A stretch of DNA of 64,000 nt from Anaerococcus vaginimassiliensis (GCF_900626155.1 NZ_LR130844.1:310001-374000); one strand, 5' to 3'; shown: positions 47,458 to 58,064, counted from the first letter of the stretch. Numbers and translations: made by a program. Notes: generated from the letters alone by a model not told the origin.

Positions 47458-48394
47458 CACTTACCGCCTTGTTAGATGTATCTTCTATTTCATCTTGTCT
47501 TTTCTTGATATCTTCAATTTTCTTAAAGTATTTCTTGTTATCTCTTCTAAGTTTGATTAGATAGATTATCAATAGGATTATTAGAAGTAAAGCTATAAAG
47601 AATAGGATTCTAAAGATCCAATTTGCCTTAGTTGTTCTAATCAATTCTTCATCAACTGCAGGTACATAAGGAACTCTGTGTCCCCTAACTATAAGCCTGT
47701 GGGTATTAATCATTATTGGAGTACAGGTTAAAAGCGTAACATAATCATGACCTGGATCTATTAATAAATCATTAAAATTAGTTGGATCAATTACCTTTAT
47801 CTGGTCGACTTGGTAGGCAATAGTCTCGCTAATGTTATGAATGTAGAACTTATCTCCAATTTCTAGTTGATTCAGGTGAGTGAAAAGTGTTGCCTCAGGC
47901 AGACCAGAATGAGCAGTTAGAACTGCATGTGTTGAGTTTCCACCAATAGGAAGGGAGGTTCCCTCCAAGTGGCCCACTCCTTTTTGTAAAACTTCCTCTG
48001 CAGTACCAGCATAAATCGGAAGGTCTTGGTTGATCTTTGGTATCTCAACGTGACCAATCATCTCGTGGACTTCAAGCATCCTCGCATATTCTGCCCTACC
48101 TTGTTTTTTCTTCTCTTCTGAATAAGGATCCTCAGATACGACATTATTCAAGGATTCGTTGTAGGCACGGGCAAGACCGATCCTTCTTTCAATCTCTTCA
48201 GTTGCAAGCTCATCAACTCCATCAGAGAAAACAGCCACCTGATTGTTTGAATCTATCCTATAATAGAGTCTGCTGACCAAAGGGTAAAGAGCAACCATAA
48301 AACCTGAAAGAAAGACTAACCTAAACAGCCACTTAGCTTTTTTTGAAGGTTGCTTTTTTATTTTCTTTTTCTTATTTTTACTAAAAAGTGCCAT
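47447..48394 (-). CDS. class C (pilin-polymerising) sortase
   Basis: The protein has 315 residues. A lysine-rich N-terminus and membrane helix (about 23-40) precede the lid DPYS, HSGLPEATLF with the catalytic His, and TLLTCTPIMINTHRLIVRG with Cys and Arg. A C-terminal helix (about 262-282) and a charged tail follow. It is the first sortase after the surface protein and is separated from it by a hairpin. ATG follows GAGGAATAATAG. Confidence 0.93.
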   Translation of the reverse strand: MALFSKNKKKKIKKQPSKKAKWLFRLVFLSGFMVALYPLVSRLYYRIDSNNQVAVFSDGVDELATEEIERRIGLARAYNESLNNVVSEDPYSEEKKKQGRAEYARMLEVHEMIGHVEIPKINQDLPIYAGTAEEVLQKGVGHLEGTSLPIGGNSTHAVLTAHSGLPEATLFTHLNQLEIGDKFYIHNISETIAYQVDQIKVIDPTNFNDLLIDPGHDYVTLLTCTPIMINTHRLIVRGHRVPYVPAVDEELIRTTKANWIFRILFFIALLLIILLIIYLIKLRRDNKKYFKKIEDIKKRQDEIEDTSNKAVSDED

Positions 48395-48414
48395 CTATTA
48401 TTCCTCTACAAGCG

Positions 48415-48448
48415 AAAATAGATACGATAAAAATATCGCATCTATTTT
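48415..48448 (-). terminator. attenuator-like hairpin between pilin and sortase genes
   Basis: Minus strand: AAAATAGATGCGATA-TTTT-TATCGTATCTATTTT with only a short T-tract. Partial read-through would give less sortase than pilin, a pattern known for pilus operons (inference). Confidence 0.55.
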
Positions 48449-48453
48449 GTTAC

Positions 48454-50385
48454 TTAAGCTCTGTTTACTTTCTTGTCTTGACTTCTAACCATTTTATATC
48501 CACCAAGTATTAATAAAAGTCCTGCTGCAAAAAAGACTAAAATTCTAATATCTCCTGTTTTTACCAGAGGTCCTTTTGGTCCACGAGTGCTAGTAGATCC
48601 ACCTGGTGTTGTTGGAGTTACTGGAACATCCCCCTTGCTATTTGTAACAACTGTTGGACTTTGTGCATAGGATGAACCGGTGATTTCAATCTCTATTGGT
48701 GAACTATTTACTACATAGCCACTTGGAGCTGTAGTTTCTTTTAGGTAATAAGTTCCAAGCTCTAGGTCTTTTACTTCAAAGGCACCATTTTTGTCAGATT
48801 CTACTATATATTTCTTGCCGTTTCTTTCGACATCTTCATATTTATCACCGACTTTTTTAGTAACTTTAAACTTAGCTCCCTTTAGTTTCTTGCTTGTATC
48901 ACTGCTATCTACCTTTAGGAACTTAAAGCCACCTTTTTCAACCTTTTCGTCTGGCTTGATATTTTCAACTGTGATATAGCCTTGAATTTTTTTATCGTTT
49001 CCTTCTTTATCCTTAGTAGTTTGATAGATTATGTGGTTTTCATCTACATTAAACTCAAATTTATCATTAGATTTTTGATAGCCTTCTGGAGCCTCAGTTT
49101 CTAGGAAGTAATATCCTTCGCCCTCAGGCATGCCACTGATAAAGATATTTCCTTCTTCGTCGCTGACAAGCTCAGTGATTTTTTCACCTGTATTTTCGGC
49201 ATTTTCGCTATCTTCGTCTTTTGTTTCGTCTGATTCTTCTGTTTCTTCTTTGTTTTCGTTAGATGACTCAGATTCTTCTTTAGTTTCGTTAGATTCTTCA
49301 GATTCTTTGGCTTTATCTTCTTCGCTATCTTCTAAGTAGGTGTAACCATAGTTAAATTTGTCAGTATCTTTTTTAAAGCTTAGCTTTTTGCCGTCTTTAT
49401 TATAGACTTCAAACTTCGCACCTGCTAGAGCTTGACCTTTTTGGTCTACTTTTTTAACAAATGGAATTCTGTCATTTTCGACTACTATTTCACTAACCTC
49501 GCCTACTTTGAAATCTTCACTTGTTTTATTTTTGTTGTTGTCATTATTATACTCACCAACTGGCTCTACTTCCTTGAAATAATAAGTTTCACCTTCAGGT
49601 AAGCCACTAACTTCGATCTTACCATCTGTATTGGTTTTAAGAACTGGAACTTGATCTTCAGTGATTTTTTCTTCACTTGCCTTGTATTTGTAAACTCCAA
49701 GCTCTCCCTCAACAGAAACAAGTTGGTCTTCTTTTTCTTCTTCCTTAGCTTTTCTATAAAGTCTAAATCCAACCTTGTCAAGTCTAAGCTCTTTATTCTT
49801 TGAGTCGGTTTTAACTAGGCTTATATTAGTAGTAGGAACTTCCATTTCGTTTTTTGTATTTATAGAAAGGATTCCATCCTTGATATTGTCATTAGGAAGT
49901 TTTACAACATTGGTAACTAATTTTTTAGATTTGCCACTAGCAATTTTCTCTTTCATCATATCAAGAGATTCATTGCTCTCTTTGATAAGGTAATAAGATT
50001 CTTCGCCTTCCTTATTCTCTACTGGGATTTCTATAAGCTCTTTTTCTGAATTTTCGTCTAATTTAGATTCTTCACTTAAAACACCCTTAGAATTAAGTTC
50101 CTCATCAATTTTACTATCTTCCATTCCATCAAAATGTTTGGCAGTTTCTAACAAATCATCTTTTTTAAGTTGGTCTTTAGAAAGCTTCCACACTTTTACA
50201 GTTCTCTTGCTAGATTCCCCAGTTTTCTCCAAAACATCAATTAAAAGTCTAATTGTATATTTTTCTGTCTTTGCCTCATCGTTTTCACCTGCTGCTGCAG
50301 ATAAAAATGGCATAGCCATGATTTGGAAAATCATTAGAATTGGCAGCAAGAAAGCTACTATTCTCGATCTGTGCTCCTTTTTCAT
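48454..50385 (-). CDS. Cna-B/SpaA-type pilin-like surface protein with LVKTG sorting signal
   Basis: The protein has 643 residues. Signal peptide 1-32; N-terminal domain 41-165. Three Cna-B-like domains lie at about 188-300, 308-445 and 485-583. The last two have the isopeptide Lys near KKVDQKG and FLKVDSS and the E-box Glu in YYFLETEAPEGY and YYLKETTAPSGY. The second carries a 50-residue Ser/Glu/Lys/Asn insert (351-400). The sorting signal LVKTG (607-611) precedes a membrane helix and basic tail. No YPK pilin motif is evident. ATG follows GGAGGAATT. Three sortase genes follow in the same direction. Confidence 0.88.
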   Translation of the reverse strand: MKKEHRSRIVAFLLPILMIFQIMAMPFLSAAAGENDEAKTEKYTIRLLIDVLEKTGESSKRTVKVWKLSKDQLKKDDLLETAKHFDGMEDSKIDEELNSKGVLSEESKLDENSEKELIEIPVENKEGEESYYLIKESNESLDMMKEKIASGKSKKLVTNVVKLPNDNIKDGILSINTKNEMEVPTTNISLVKTDSKNKELRLDKVGFRLYRKAKEEEKEDQLVSVEGELGVYKYKASEEKITEDQVPVLKTNTDGKIEVSGLPEGETYYFKEVEPVGEYNNDNNKNKTSEDFKVGEVSEIVVENDRIPFVKKVDQKGQALAGAKFEVYNKDGKKLSFKKDTDKFNYGYTYLEDSEEDKAKESEESNETKEESESSNENKEETEESDETKDEDSENAENTGEKITELVSDEEGNIFISGMPEGEGYYFLETEAPEGYQKSNDKFEFNVDENHIIYQTTKDKEGNDKKIQGYITVENIKPDEKVEKGGFKFLKVDSSDTSKKLKGAKFKVTKKVGDKYEDVERNGKKYIVESDKNGAFEVKDLELGTYYLKETTAPSGYVVNSSPIEIEITGSSYAQSPTVVTNSKGDVPVTPTTPGGSTSTRGPKGPLVKTGDIRILVFFAAGLLLILGGYKMVRSQDKKVNRA

Positions 50386-50494
50386 AATTCCTCCTCAGAA
50401 ATCCTCCTCAAAAAACGTGATATTTCCCTAATAAGCTTGGTCTTTCAAGGTTTAAAATTATAAATTATTATGTAAGACTATGCAAGTCTTCGAC

Positions 50495-50542
50495 GGCTTT
50501 TTTTATAATATATTGCGCCTTACAATATGTCTAATAAAAGCC
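50495..50542 (-). promoter_or_regulatory. structured 5' leader of the pilin-like gene
   Basis: Minus strand: GGCTTTTAT...ATAAAAAAAAGCC encloses ATATTG-TAAGGCG-CAATAT. A second hairpin, AAGACT-TGCAT-AGTCTT, follows at 50473-50489. These lie in a leader of about 165 bases. No T-run follows, so this is not a plain terminator. It matches no riboswitch I can name. No gene is seen in 50386-50705. Confidence 0.45.
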
Positions 50543-50557
50543 TACCTTATTAATTTT

Positions 50558-50566
50558 ATTATAACA
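50558..50566 (-). promoter_or_regulatory. extended -10 promoter element of the pilin-like gene
   Basis: Minus strand TGTTATAAT, an extended -10 (TGnTATAAT). There is no good -35 at 17 bp; TTGATG lies at 21 bp. This suggests a weak or activator-dependent promoter. Confidence 0.45.
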
Positions 50567-50675
50567 TAGTTTGCTAAATAATACCATCAATTATTAACAA
50601 TTATACTTGAATTTTCTTAATCTTTATGAAATCATTTTATTTTCCTAGTAAATGTTTCATAGATTAAATTTCTTC

Positions 50676-50706
50676 ACAAAAAAAGAGTTAAGATTTCTCT
50701 TAACCC
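50676..50706 (-). terminator. terminator of uvrB-uvrA
   Basis: Minus strand: GTTAAGA-GAAA-TCTTAAC followed by TCTTTTTTT. It begins at the uvrA stop codon. Confidence 0.8.
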
Positions 50707-53525
50707 TATTTTTTTAGTATTTTCTTTAGGTATTGACCTGTATATGATTTTTTGATTTTGGATATTTCTTCTGGAGTACCTGTTGCTACAAGTTCTCCTC
50801 CTCCATCTCCACCTTCTGGCCCAAGGTCAATCAAGTTATCTGAAACCTTGATTACATCTAGGTTATGTTCTATAACTACAACTGTATTATCCTGATCTAC
50901 TAGCCTGTTTAATACTTCTATTAGCTTGTGGACATCTGCCATGTGAAGACCTGTCGTTGGCTCATCTAAGATATACAAAGTTTTTCCTGTTGATACCTTG
51001 GCAAGCTCTGTTGCAAGTTTTACCCTTTGGGCTTCTCCTCCGGATAGTTCTGTGGATGGTTGACCGATTTTGATATAGCCAAGCCCTACATCATAGAGGG
51101 TTTGTAGTTTTCTAACTATAGTTGGATGGTTTTGGAAAAATTCTATTCCCTCTTCTACAGTCATATTCAAAACATCGGATATATCTTTGCCCTTGTATTT
51201 TACTTCTAGGGTTTCTCTGTTGTATCTCTTGCCGTGGCAGACTTCGCAAGGAACATAGACATCCGGTAGAAACATCATATCCACCTTGATTGTTCCATCT
51301 CCCTTACACGCTTCACATCTTCCTCCCTTGACGTTAAAGGAGAATCTTCCCTTGTCATAACCTTTCATCTTGGCTTCGTTAGTCATGGCGAAGACATCTC
51401 TTATTCCGTCAAAGACCTTGGTATAGGTCGCTGGGTTTGATCTTGGAGTTCTACCTATTGGAGATTGGTCTATGGCTATTACCTTATCTATTTTATCAAG
51501 CCCCTTGATCTCCTTGTGTTTGCCTGGTCTTATTTTGGTTTTGTTTATTTTTTTTGTAGCTGTTTTATATAAAATCTCATTTACTAGGGAAGATTTACCA
51601 GAGCCTGATACTCCTGTTACTGTTGTTAGAGTTCCTAGAGGGATTTTGACATTTACATTCTTGAGGTTGTTGGCAGCCGCTCCCTTTATTTCTATAAATT
51701 CCTTTCCCTTTCTTCTTTCTGTTGGGATTGGGATTTCTCTTCTGCCAGCTAGATAATCTCCAGTTATTGATTTTTTCTCAGCCATGATATCTTTTAGGCT
51801 TCCTTCAGCAACTATCTCTCCACCATGGACTCCTGCCTTTGGACCGATATCTACTATATAGTCAGCCTCTTTCATGGTATCTTCATCGTGTTCTACAATG
51901 ATTAAGGTATTTCCAATGTCGGTTAAGTTTCTTAGGGCAGCTATTAGTTTGTCATTGTCTCTTTGGTGAAGTCCTATGGATGGCTCATCTAGGACATAGC
52001 AAACCCCAACAAGACCCGATCCTATTTGTGTAGCAAGTCTTATCCTTTGACTTTCTCCACCAGATAAGGTTCCAGCGGCTCTGTTTAAAGTTAGATAAGT
52101 TAGTCCTACATCGTTTAGGAAGGATAATCTCGCCTTTATCTCTTTTACAATTAGTTCTGCGATTTTCATCTTCATTTCAGAAAGCTCTAACTTATCGAAA
52201 AACTCTACAGATTTTTCTACTGAAAGACGAGTTAGCTCTGATATGTTCTTATCTCCTACTTTGATGGCAAGGACTTCTGGTTTTAGCCTATCGCCATGGC
52301 AGGTATCGCACTCTTCCTCAGACATATACTCCCTAAACTTTTTCTTTTGAGCATCTGAACCTGTTCTTTGGTAGCGATCGTAAATATTTTTGATAGCTCC
52401 CTCAAAAGGTCCCCTATATTTTTTCCTACCTGAGTAGTGACTATCAAAAACTATAGTCAAATCGTACTTGGTTCCATATAAAATATCATCAATCATTTTC
52501 TTTGGTGCATCTTTTAGTGGCTTATCATATGGGAAATCATAATGATCGGCTATAGCTCTAATTATCTCATAATAATATGTGCCCTTGCCAGATCCAGAGT
52601 AGGGTTCTACCGCACCCTTTTCAATTGATAGATCATAGTCCGGTAAAACTAAATCCTTATCTACCTGCAAATGAAATCCTAGTCCGTTACAATCAGGACA
52701 CATTCCTATTGGAGCGTTAAATGAGAACATATTTGGTGTAATTTCTGGTAGGCTAACGTGACCTTCAGGACAAGCTAGTTTTGATGATAACAATATCGGT
52801 TCTTCGCCTATTACATCTACTAAAAGCAAACCATCAGCAAGGTTTAGGGCAGTTTCTATGGAATCAGCAAGCCTTGCCTCGATGCCTTCTTTTATAATAA
52901 TCCTATCGACAATTACTGATATATCGTGTTTCTTAGTTTTCTTTAGGTCGATTTCTTCTTCCAAATCGTAACGCTCGCCATCAATCATCACCCTAACAAA
53001 TCCATCTTTTTGGATATTTTCTAAGGCTTTCTTGTGAGCACCCTTTTTTCCTCTTATAACTGGAGCAAGGATTTGAATCTTAGTTCTTTCTTCCATCTCC
53101 ATAATCTTATCTACCATTTGATCTACTGTTTGAGCCTCGATTGGTTTGCCACAAACTGGACAATAGGCATCGCCAATTCTCGCATACAGCAGTCTATAAT
53201 AGTCATAGATTTCTGTAACTGTCGCTACAGTTGATCTTGGGTTTCTGTTGGTTGTCTTTTGGTCTATTGATATTGAAGGAGAAAGTCCCTCGATAGAGTC
53301 AACATCCGGTTTGTCTAGGTTTCCTAAAAATTGTCTAGCATAAGATGAAAGACTCTCTACATATCTTCTCTGACCTTCTGCATAGATTGTGTCAAATGCA
53401 AGGGTTGATTTACCAGAGCCAGAAAGTCCTGTAAATACAATCATCTTATCTCTAGGCAAGGTTAGGTTGACATTTTTTAGGTTGTTGGTCCTTGCCCCTT
53501 TTATTACAATGTCGTGTTCTGTCAA
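50706..53525 (-). CDS. uvrA: excinuclease ABC subunit A
   Basis: This damage-recognition ATPase of nucleotide excision repair has 939 residues. It has two ABC ATPase halves: Walker [14 protein letters not shown] and [13 protein letters not shown], signatures [12 protein letters not shown] and [12 protein letters not shown], and Walker [12 protein letters not shown] and [11 protein letters not shown]. Zinc modules are [17 protein letters not shown]...CPDCNGLG and [10 protein letters not shown]...CEVCHGKRY. The start is a TTG that overlaps the uvrB stop (TTGA), with GGAG seven bases upstream. Confidence 0.97.
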   Translation of the reverse strand: MTEHDIVIKGARTNNLKNVNLTLPRDKMIVFTGLSGSGKSTLAFDTIYAEGQRRYVESLSSYARQFLGNLDKPDVDSIEGLSPSISIDQKTTNRNPRSTVATVTEIYDYYRLLYARIGDAYCPVCGKPIEAQTVDQMVDKIMEMEERTKIQILAPVIRGKKGAHKKALENIQKDGFVRVMIDGERYDLEEEIDLKKTKKHDISVIVDRIIIKEGIEARLADSIETALNLADGLLLVDVIGEEPILLSSKLACPEGHVSLPEITPNMFSFNAPIGMCPDCNGLGFHLQVDKDLVLPDYDLSIEKGAVEPYSGSGKGTYYYEIIRAIADHYDFPYDKPLKDAPKKMIDDILYGTKYDLTIVFDSHYSGRKKYRGPFEGAIKNIYDRYQRTGSDAQKKKFREYMSEEECDTCHGDRLKPEVLAIKVGDKNISELTRLSVEKSVEFFDKLELSEMKMKIAELIVKEIKARLSFLNDVGLTYLTLNRAAGTLSGGESQRIRLATQIGSGLVGVCYVLDEPSIGLHQRDNDKLIAALRNLTDIGNTLIIVEHDEDTMKEADYIVDIGPKAGVHGGEIVAEGSLKDIMAEKKSITGDYLAGRREIPIPTERRKGKEFIEIKGAAANNLKNVNVKIPLGTLTTVTGVSGSGKSSLVNEILYKTATKKINKTKIRPGKHKEIKGLDKIDKVIAIDQSPIGRTPRSNPATYTKVFDGIRDVFAMTNEAKMKGYDKGRFSFNVKGGRCEACKGDGTIKVDMMFLPDVYVPCEVCHGKRYNRETLEVKYKGKDISDVLNMTVEEGIEFFQNHPTIVRKLQTLYDVGLGYIKIGQPSTELSGGEAQRVKLATELAKVSTGKTLYILDEPTTGLHMADVHKLIEVLNRLVDQDNTVVVIEHNLDVIKVSDNLIDLGPEGGDGGGELVATGTPEEISKIKKSYTGQYLKKILKK

Positions 53526-55492
53526 CTAATCACTCCTGTAAAATTCTCTTTCATATTCTTGATTTGATCACGAAGGTTGGCTGCTCTTTCAAAGTCAAGC
53601 TCTTCTGCTGCCTTATACATTTCAGCCTCCATATTAATCAAGATTGCTTCTATATCATCTTTGCTAAATTCTTCGATTTCCTCTTCTTCTTGCTTTTTGG
53701 TGATTTGGATAATCTCACCGATATTTTTCCTTATCGTTGTAGGAGTTATGCCGTTCTTTTCGTTAAAGTCTTCTTGGATTTTCCTACGACGTTCTGTTTC
53801 ATCTATGGCTTTTTTCATAGATTTTGTAATATGATCACCATACATTATTACCCTACCCTCAGAGTTTCTCGCAGCTCTACCGATAGTTTGGATAAGGGAG
53901 GTTTCAGATCTTAGGAATCCTTCCTTATCTGCATCTAGAATAGTAATTAGGGATACTTCTGGTATATCTAGTCCCTCACGAAGGAGGTTGATTCCAACTA
54001 GAACATCAAATTCTCCCAAACGAAGTTCTCTAATAATCTCACTTCTTTCGATAGTTTTGATATCTGAGTGCAGGTATTTGACCTTGATTCCATTTTCTTG
54101 AAGGAAAGTCGTAAGATCTTCTGCCATTTTCTTGGTTAGAGTTGTAACAAGAACTCTTTCCTTCTTGGCAATTGTCTTGTGGACTTCTTCTATGAGATCA
54201 TCTATTTGATTTTCTGTAGGTCTAACTTCTATTAATGGATCTAATAGGCCTGTTGGTCTAATAATTTGATCGACCATTTTGCCATTAGTTTTTTCCATCT
54301 CATATGGCCCTGGGGTTGCAGATACATAAACTGCTTGGTTTATTAGTTTTTCAAACTCATGAAACTTTAATGGTCTATTGTCAAGAGCTGATGGGAGCCT
54401 AAATCCATAGTCAACTAGGTTTTGCTTACGAGACCTATCTCCCTCATACATGCCACCAACTTGAGGAATAGAAACGTGAGATTCGTCTACCATTAAAACA
54501 AAATCTTCTGGGAAATAATCTATCAAGGTATAAGGTCTAGACCCTGCTGGTCTTTGACTTAAATGTCTAGAGTAGTTCTCTATACCTGAACAAAAGCCAA
54601 TTTCCCTAAGCATCTCTATATCATACTTAGTTCTTTGCTCAAGCCTTTGAGCCTCTAAGAGTTTATTTTCCTTATTTAACTCAGCTAATCTTTCTTCAAG
54701 TTCCTCTTCTATAGAGACAATAGCTTTCTCAGTTTTCTCGCTAGATGTAGCGTAGTGGCTGGCAGGATATATATAAGCGTGGCTAATCCTTGCTGTCACC
54801 TTTCCGGTTAGAGAATCAAACTCAGATATCTGATCTATTTCATCTCCAAAAAACTCAAATCTAATAGCCTTTTGGTCAAAACCTGCAGGGAAAACATCTA
54901 GGATATCTCCCCTACGTCTAAAAGTTCCCCTAGTAAATTCAACATCATTTCTTACATATTGAACATCTATTAGCTTTCTCATAACATCTTCTGGACTAAT
55001 CTCTTGGCCAGGTCTAAGAGAAACTACAAGCTTTTGGTACTCGATAGGATCTCCCAAGCCATATATACAAGAAACACTTGCCACGATAATTACATCTCTT
55101 CTTTCAAAAAGAGCCATAGTAGCAGAATGTCTCATCTTATCTATCTCATCGTTTATAGAAGAATCCTTTGCTATGTAAGTATCAGTTGCTGCCACATAAG
55201 CTTCTGGTTGGTAATAATCATAATATGATACGAAATATTCAACCGCATTATTTGGGAAAAATTCCTTAAACTCTGTAAAAAGCTGATATGCCAAAGTCTT
55301 GTTGTGAGCAAGAACAAGGGTTGGTCTTTGCACATTTTGGATAATATTTGCCATGGTAAAGGTCTTTCCAGAACCTGTTACTCCACGGAGGATTTGGTGG
55401 TGGTCTCCATCTTCAATTCCTTTCGATAATTTTTCTATAGCATAAGGCTGGTCGCCTCTTGGTTTATATTCTGAATTTAATTCAAACTTCAT
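53522..55492 (-). CDS. uvrB: excinuclease ABC subunit B
   Basis: This helicase-like subunit of 656 residues verifies damage and recruits UvrC. Walker [14 protein letters not shown], the beta-hairpin [11 protein letters not shown], the DEAD-like VDESHVS and the helicase motif QTIGRAARN are visible. The C-terminal UVR motif (about 620-655) binds UvrC. It is the first gene of the uvrBA operon. No LexA box was recognised by eye in the 180 bases upstream. Confidence 0.97.
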   Translation of the reverse strand: MKFELNSEYKPRGDQPYAIEKLSKGIEDGDHHQILRGVTGSGKTFTMANIIQNVQRPTLVLAHNKTLAYQLFTEFKEFFPNNAVEYFVSYYDYYQPEAYVAATDTYIAKDSSINDEIDKMRHSATMALFERRDVIIVASVSCIYGLGDPIEYQKLVVSLRPGQEISPEDVMRKLIDVQYVRNDVEFTRGTFRRRGDILDVFPAGFDQKAIRFEFFGDEIDQISEFDSLTGKVTARISHAYIYPASHYATSSEKTEKAIVSIEEELEERLAELNKENKLLEAQRLEQRTKYDIEMLREIGFCSGIENYSRHLSQRPAGSRPYTLIDYFPEDFVLMVDESHVSIPQVGGMYEGDRSRKQNLVDYGFRLPSALDNRPLKFHEFEKLINQAVYVSATPGPYEMEKTNGKMVDQIIRPTGLLDPLIEVRPTENQIDDLIEEVHKTIAKKERVLVTTLTKKMAEDLTTFLQENGIKVKYLHSDIKTIERSEIIRELRLGEFDVLVGINLLREGLDIPEVSLITILDADKEGFLRSETSLIQTIGRAARNSEGRVIMYGDHITKSMKKAIDETERRRKIQEDFNEKNGITPTTIRKNIGEIIQITKKQEEEEIEEFSKDDIEAILINMEAEMYKAAEELDFERAANLRDQIKNMKENFTGVIS

Positions 55493-55612
55493 AAAAACTT
55501 CTTTCTATATATAAAACTAGTTATTCTTGCTATATAAATATACTAATTTTGCCCTGAATTTCAATTCTTAGTATTTTACTAGAAATTATAAGTAATAATT
55601 TATTTTTAGGTA

Positions 55613-55666
55613 TTGACAACGCTATCAAACATGTTATAATAATCATATGAACAGTTACTCATATGA
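55613..55666 (+). promoter_or_regulatory. promoter and operator of the metal-efflux operon
   Basis: TTGACA (55613-55618), 16-bp spacer and TATAAT (55635-55640). Two copies of the palindrome TCATATGA (55643-55650 and 55659-55666) follow, 16 bp apart, covering the transcription start. This fits SmtB/CzrA-type repression, whose sites contain ATATGAA. Confidence 0.75.
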
Positions 55667-55676
55667 AAGGGGACGC

Positions 55677-55979
55677 ATGAGTTATTCTTTAAATAACATT
55701 GATGAGACAACTCTGATTGACCTAGCAGATTTGTTTAAGGTCTTTTCAGATTCAACCCGTATGAAAATCATGTATAAGCTCTTTGATGGTGAAGTAAGTG
55801 TTGGACAAATCGCAACAAGCCTTGATATGAGCCAATCAGCTATTTCTCACCAACTCAAATATCTAAAGGAGTCTAACCTTGTCAAAAGCAGGAGAAATGG
55901 TAAGAGCATGCTCTATTATTTGGCAGACGATCATGTTAAAATAATTATAAAAACGGGACTAGAACATATAGAAGAATAA
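55677..55979 (+). CDS. ArsR/SmtB-family zinc-type metal sensor repressor
   Basis: The protein has 100 residues. The winged helix includes FKVFSDSTRMKIMYKLF, VGQIATSLDMSQSAISHQLK and SRRNGKSMLYYLADDHVK. The last helix has DDH, then ten residues, then HIEE, which is the alpha-5 zinc/cobalt site pattern DxHx10HxxE of CzrA, SmtB and NmtR. No CxC metal site is present, which argues against arsenic or CadC-type cadmium sensing. The start with AAAGGGGACGC upstream is preferred over an ATG at the transcription start. It leads the HMA and ATPase genes. Confidence 0.9.
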   Translation: MSYSLNNIDETTLIDLADLFKVFSDSTRMKIMYKLFDGEVSVGQIATSLDMSQSAISHQLKYLKESNLVKSRRNGKSMLYYLADDHVKIIIKTGLEHIEE

Positions 55980-55988
55980 GGAGATATT

Positions 55989-56213
55989 ATGAAAAAGAAA
56001 TTTAAGATAGAAGGATTACTTTGTGCTAATTGTGGAAACAAAATCGAAGAAGAAATCAAAAATTTAGCTGGCGTAAATGATGCTAATGTGTCATTTTTGA
56101 CAGAAAAAGTTAAGCTCGACCTAGCTGACGATGCAAATGTCGATGAAATCTTAGATATGTGTAACAAAATAGCTGACAAAATCGAGCCAGGTTCAAAAAT
56201 CATTGCAAAGTAG
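55989..56213 (+). CDS. heavy-metal-associated (HMA) domain protein
   Basis: The protein has 74 residues, a stand-alone ferredoxin-like HMA fold with the metal motif GLLCANCGNKIEEEI. It begins 9 bp after the sensor gene and ends 6 bp before the ATPase. The ATPase lacks its usual N-terminal HMA domain, so this protein probably acts as its separate metal-binding module or chaperone (inference). Confidence 0.88.
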   Translation: MKKKFKIEGLLCANCGNKIEEEIKNLAGVNDANVSFLTEKVKLDLADDANVDEILDMCNKIADKIEPGSKIIAK

Positions 56214-56219
56214 GATATT

Positions 56220-58064
56220 ATGTTTAAAAGTATGACTAAAGAGCACAAACAGACTCTGTTAAACCTCATAGTCTTGGCCCTGATGGCTCTTGTTTTAGAA
56301 GTATCATCTAGGTTTTTCTACCTAGGCAGTTTAAGAAAATGGGGATTTTTATTAATATATATATTATCTGCCAAAGAAGTTTTGATAAATGCCTTTAAGA
56401 ATCTCAAAAGAGGATCTGCCATGGATGAGAACTTCCTCATGGCAGTTGCAACTATTACGGCGTTTTTAATAGGTGAGTACCTAGAAGCTGTGGCGGTTAT
56501 GCTGTTTTATTCATTCGGTGAACTTTTCGAAGATATTGCAACTCATAAGTCAAGAGAAAATATCAAATCCCTCCTAGACCTAGTACCTGATACTGCAAAC
56601 AAGGTCTTAGAGGACGGATCTGTTACAGAAATTGACCTAGATGACATAGAAATTGGCGATATTCTCCTAGTCCGTGACGGTGAAAAAATTGGAGTAGATG
56701 GAAAAGTAATCGAAGGAAATGCCAGCCTAGATACTTCATCAATTACAGGAGAATCCATGCCTGTCGAAGTAGATGTTGATGACGAAGTTATTTCTTCATC
56801 TATAGTCAAAGATGGCATAATAAAAATCGAGGCGCTCAAAGAATTTGACGATTCCGTTGCTGCAAAAATTATGGAACTAATCGAAGATTCTGCATCAAGC
56901 AAATCAGATAGCGAAAAATTTGTAACAAGATTTGCTAGGGTATATACGCCAATTGTAGTTGGACTTGCCCTAATCTTAGCTATAGTTCCTCCCCTATTTT
57001 TTGGAGGAATGTGGCAAGATTACTTGCTCCGTGCAGCGACATTTTTAGTTTTATCTTGTCCTTGTGCCTTGGTATTATCAGTTCCATTATCCTTTATGTC
57101 AGGATTGGGGCTTTCTAGTAAAAACGGAATTTTAATCAAAGGAAGTCAATATTTCGAGATCCTTGATAAGGCAGAGGTCCTTCTAACCGATAAGACAGGA
57201 ACCCTAACAACAGGCGAGTTTAAAATAAAGAATATCGAAATCGAAGAAGGATTTGACAAAGAAGAAGTCTTAGACTACCTTTACAATATCGAGCTAATGT
57301 CTACCCACCCAATCGCAAAAGGTATAGTAAAAGACCTAGACAGAACAGAAGATAGAGAAATCTTTGAAGAAGTTAAAAATGAAAAAGGATTGGGAGTTCG
57401 TGCTAGGACTAAAACAGGCAAAGAAGTAAAGGTAGGATCAGCCAAATACCTTGGCATTGATGAAAATAACGAAAGAGCTATATATCTAGCTATAGATGGC
57501 AAGCTATCAGCCAGTGTATTCGTAGAAGATGAAATTAAAAGTAAGTCTAAAGAAACTATAGAAAGTCTAAAAAATGACTTCAAAGAAATAGCAATAGTAT
57601 CTGGTGATAGCAATGCCGCAGTAGAAGCTACTGCAAATAAGCTTGAGCTTGACAAATCATATCCAGAAGTCATGCCTGATGAAAAACTTCAAATCATGAA
57701 AACTTACCAAGAAAAAGGTAAGAAATGCGTATTTGTAGGTGATGGTATAAATGATGCCCCAGTTTTAAAAAATGCTGATGTCGGTATATCAATGGGAGAA
57801 AGTGCAAGTGACCTTGCCATAGAATCATCAGACATCCTCATAACCAACGGCGAATTTAGTCAAATAGAAAGACTTATGAAAATATCTAAACTAACAAACT
57901 CTACAGTAAGACAAAACGTGATTTTCATAATGGCGGTTAAAATTATAATCCTAATCTTAGGTTTGTTTGGTCACGCTAATATGTGGCTAGCTGTAATAGG
58001 AGATGTTGGAGTTACAATAATTGCAGTCTTGTGGGCAATGAGAATCCTTCAAAAGAAAATATAA
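56220..58064 (+). CDS. P1B-type heavy-metal-transporting ATPase (Zn/Cd/Pb type)
   Basis: The protein has 614 residues. Membrane metal motif SCPCALVLSVPLS, actuator TGESMPV, phosphorylation site DKTGTLTTG, the HP dipeptide (STHPIAKGI) and the hinge GDGINDAPVLKNADVGISMG are all present. The final helix includes IGDVGVTIIAVL, whose Asp is typical of zinc/cadmium/lead exporters. There is no N-terminal HMA domain; it is supplied by the preceding gene. Together with the sensor it forms a metal-efflux operon in the plasma membrane. Confidence 0.93.
   Translation: MFKSMTKEHKQTLLNLIVLALMALVLEVSSRFFYLGSLRKWGFLLIYILSAKEVLINAFKNLKRGSAMDENFLMAVATITAFLIGEYLEAVAVMLFYSFGELFEDIATHKSRENIKSLLDLVPDTANKVLEDGSVTEIDLDDIEIGDILLVRDGEKIGVDGKVIEGNASLDTSSITGESMPVEVDVDDEVISSSIVKDGIIKIEALKEFDDSVAAKIMELIEDSASSKSDSEKFVTRFARVYTPIVVGLALILAIVPPLFFGGMWQDYLLRAATFLVLSCPCALVLSVPLSFMSGLGLSSKNGILIKGSQYFEILDKAEVLLTDKTGTLTTGEFKIKNIEIEEGFDKEEVLDYLYNIELMSTHPIAKGIVKDLDRTEDREIFEEVKNEKGLGVRARTKTGKEVKVGSAKYLGIDENNERAIYLAIDGKLSASVFVEDEIKSKSKETIESLKNDFKEIAIVSGDSNAAVEATANKLELDKSYPEVMPDEKLQIMKTYQEKGKKCVFVGDGINDAPVLKNADVGISMGESASDLAIESSDILITNGEFSQIERLMKISKLTNSTVRQNVIFIMAVKIIILILGLFGHANMWLAVIGDVGVTIIAVLWAMRILQKKI

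Noticed and set aside
49130-49339. Plus-strand Ser/Phe-rich frame opposite the pilin-like gene
   Set aside because: Shadow of the acidic low-complexity insert on the minus strand.
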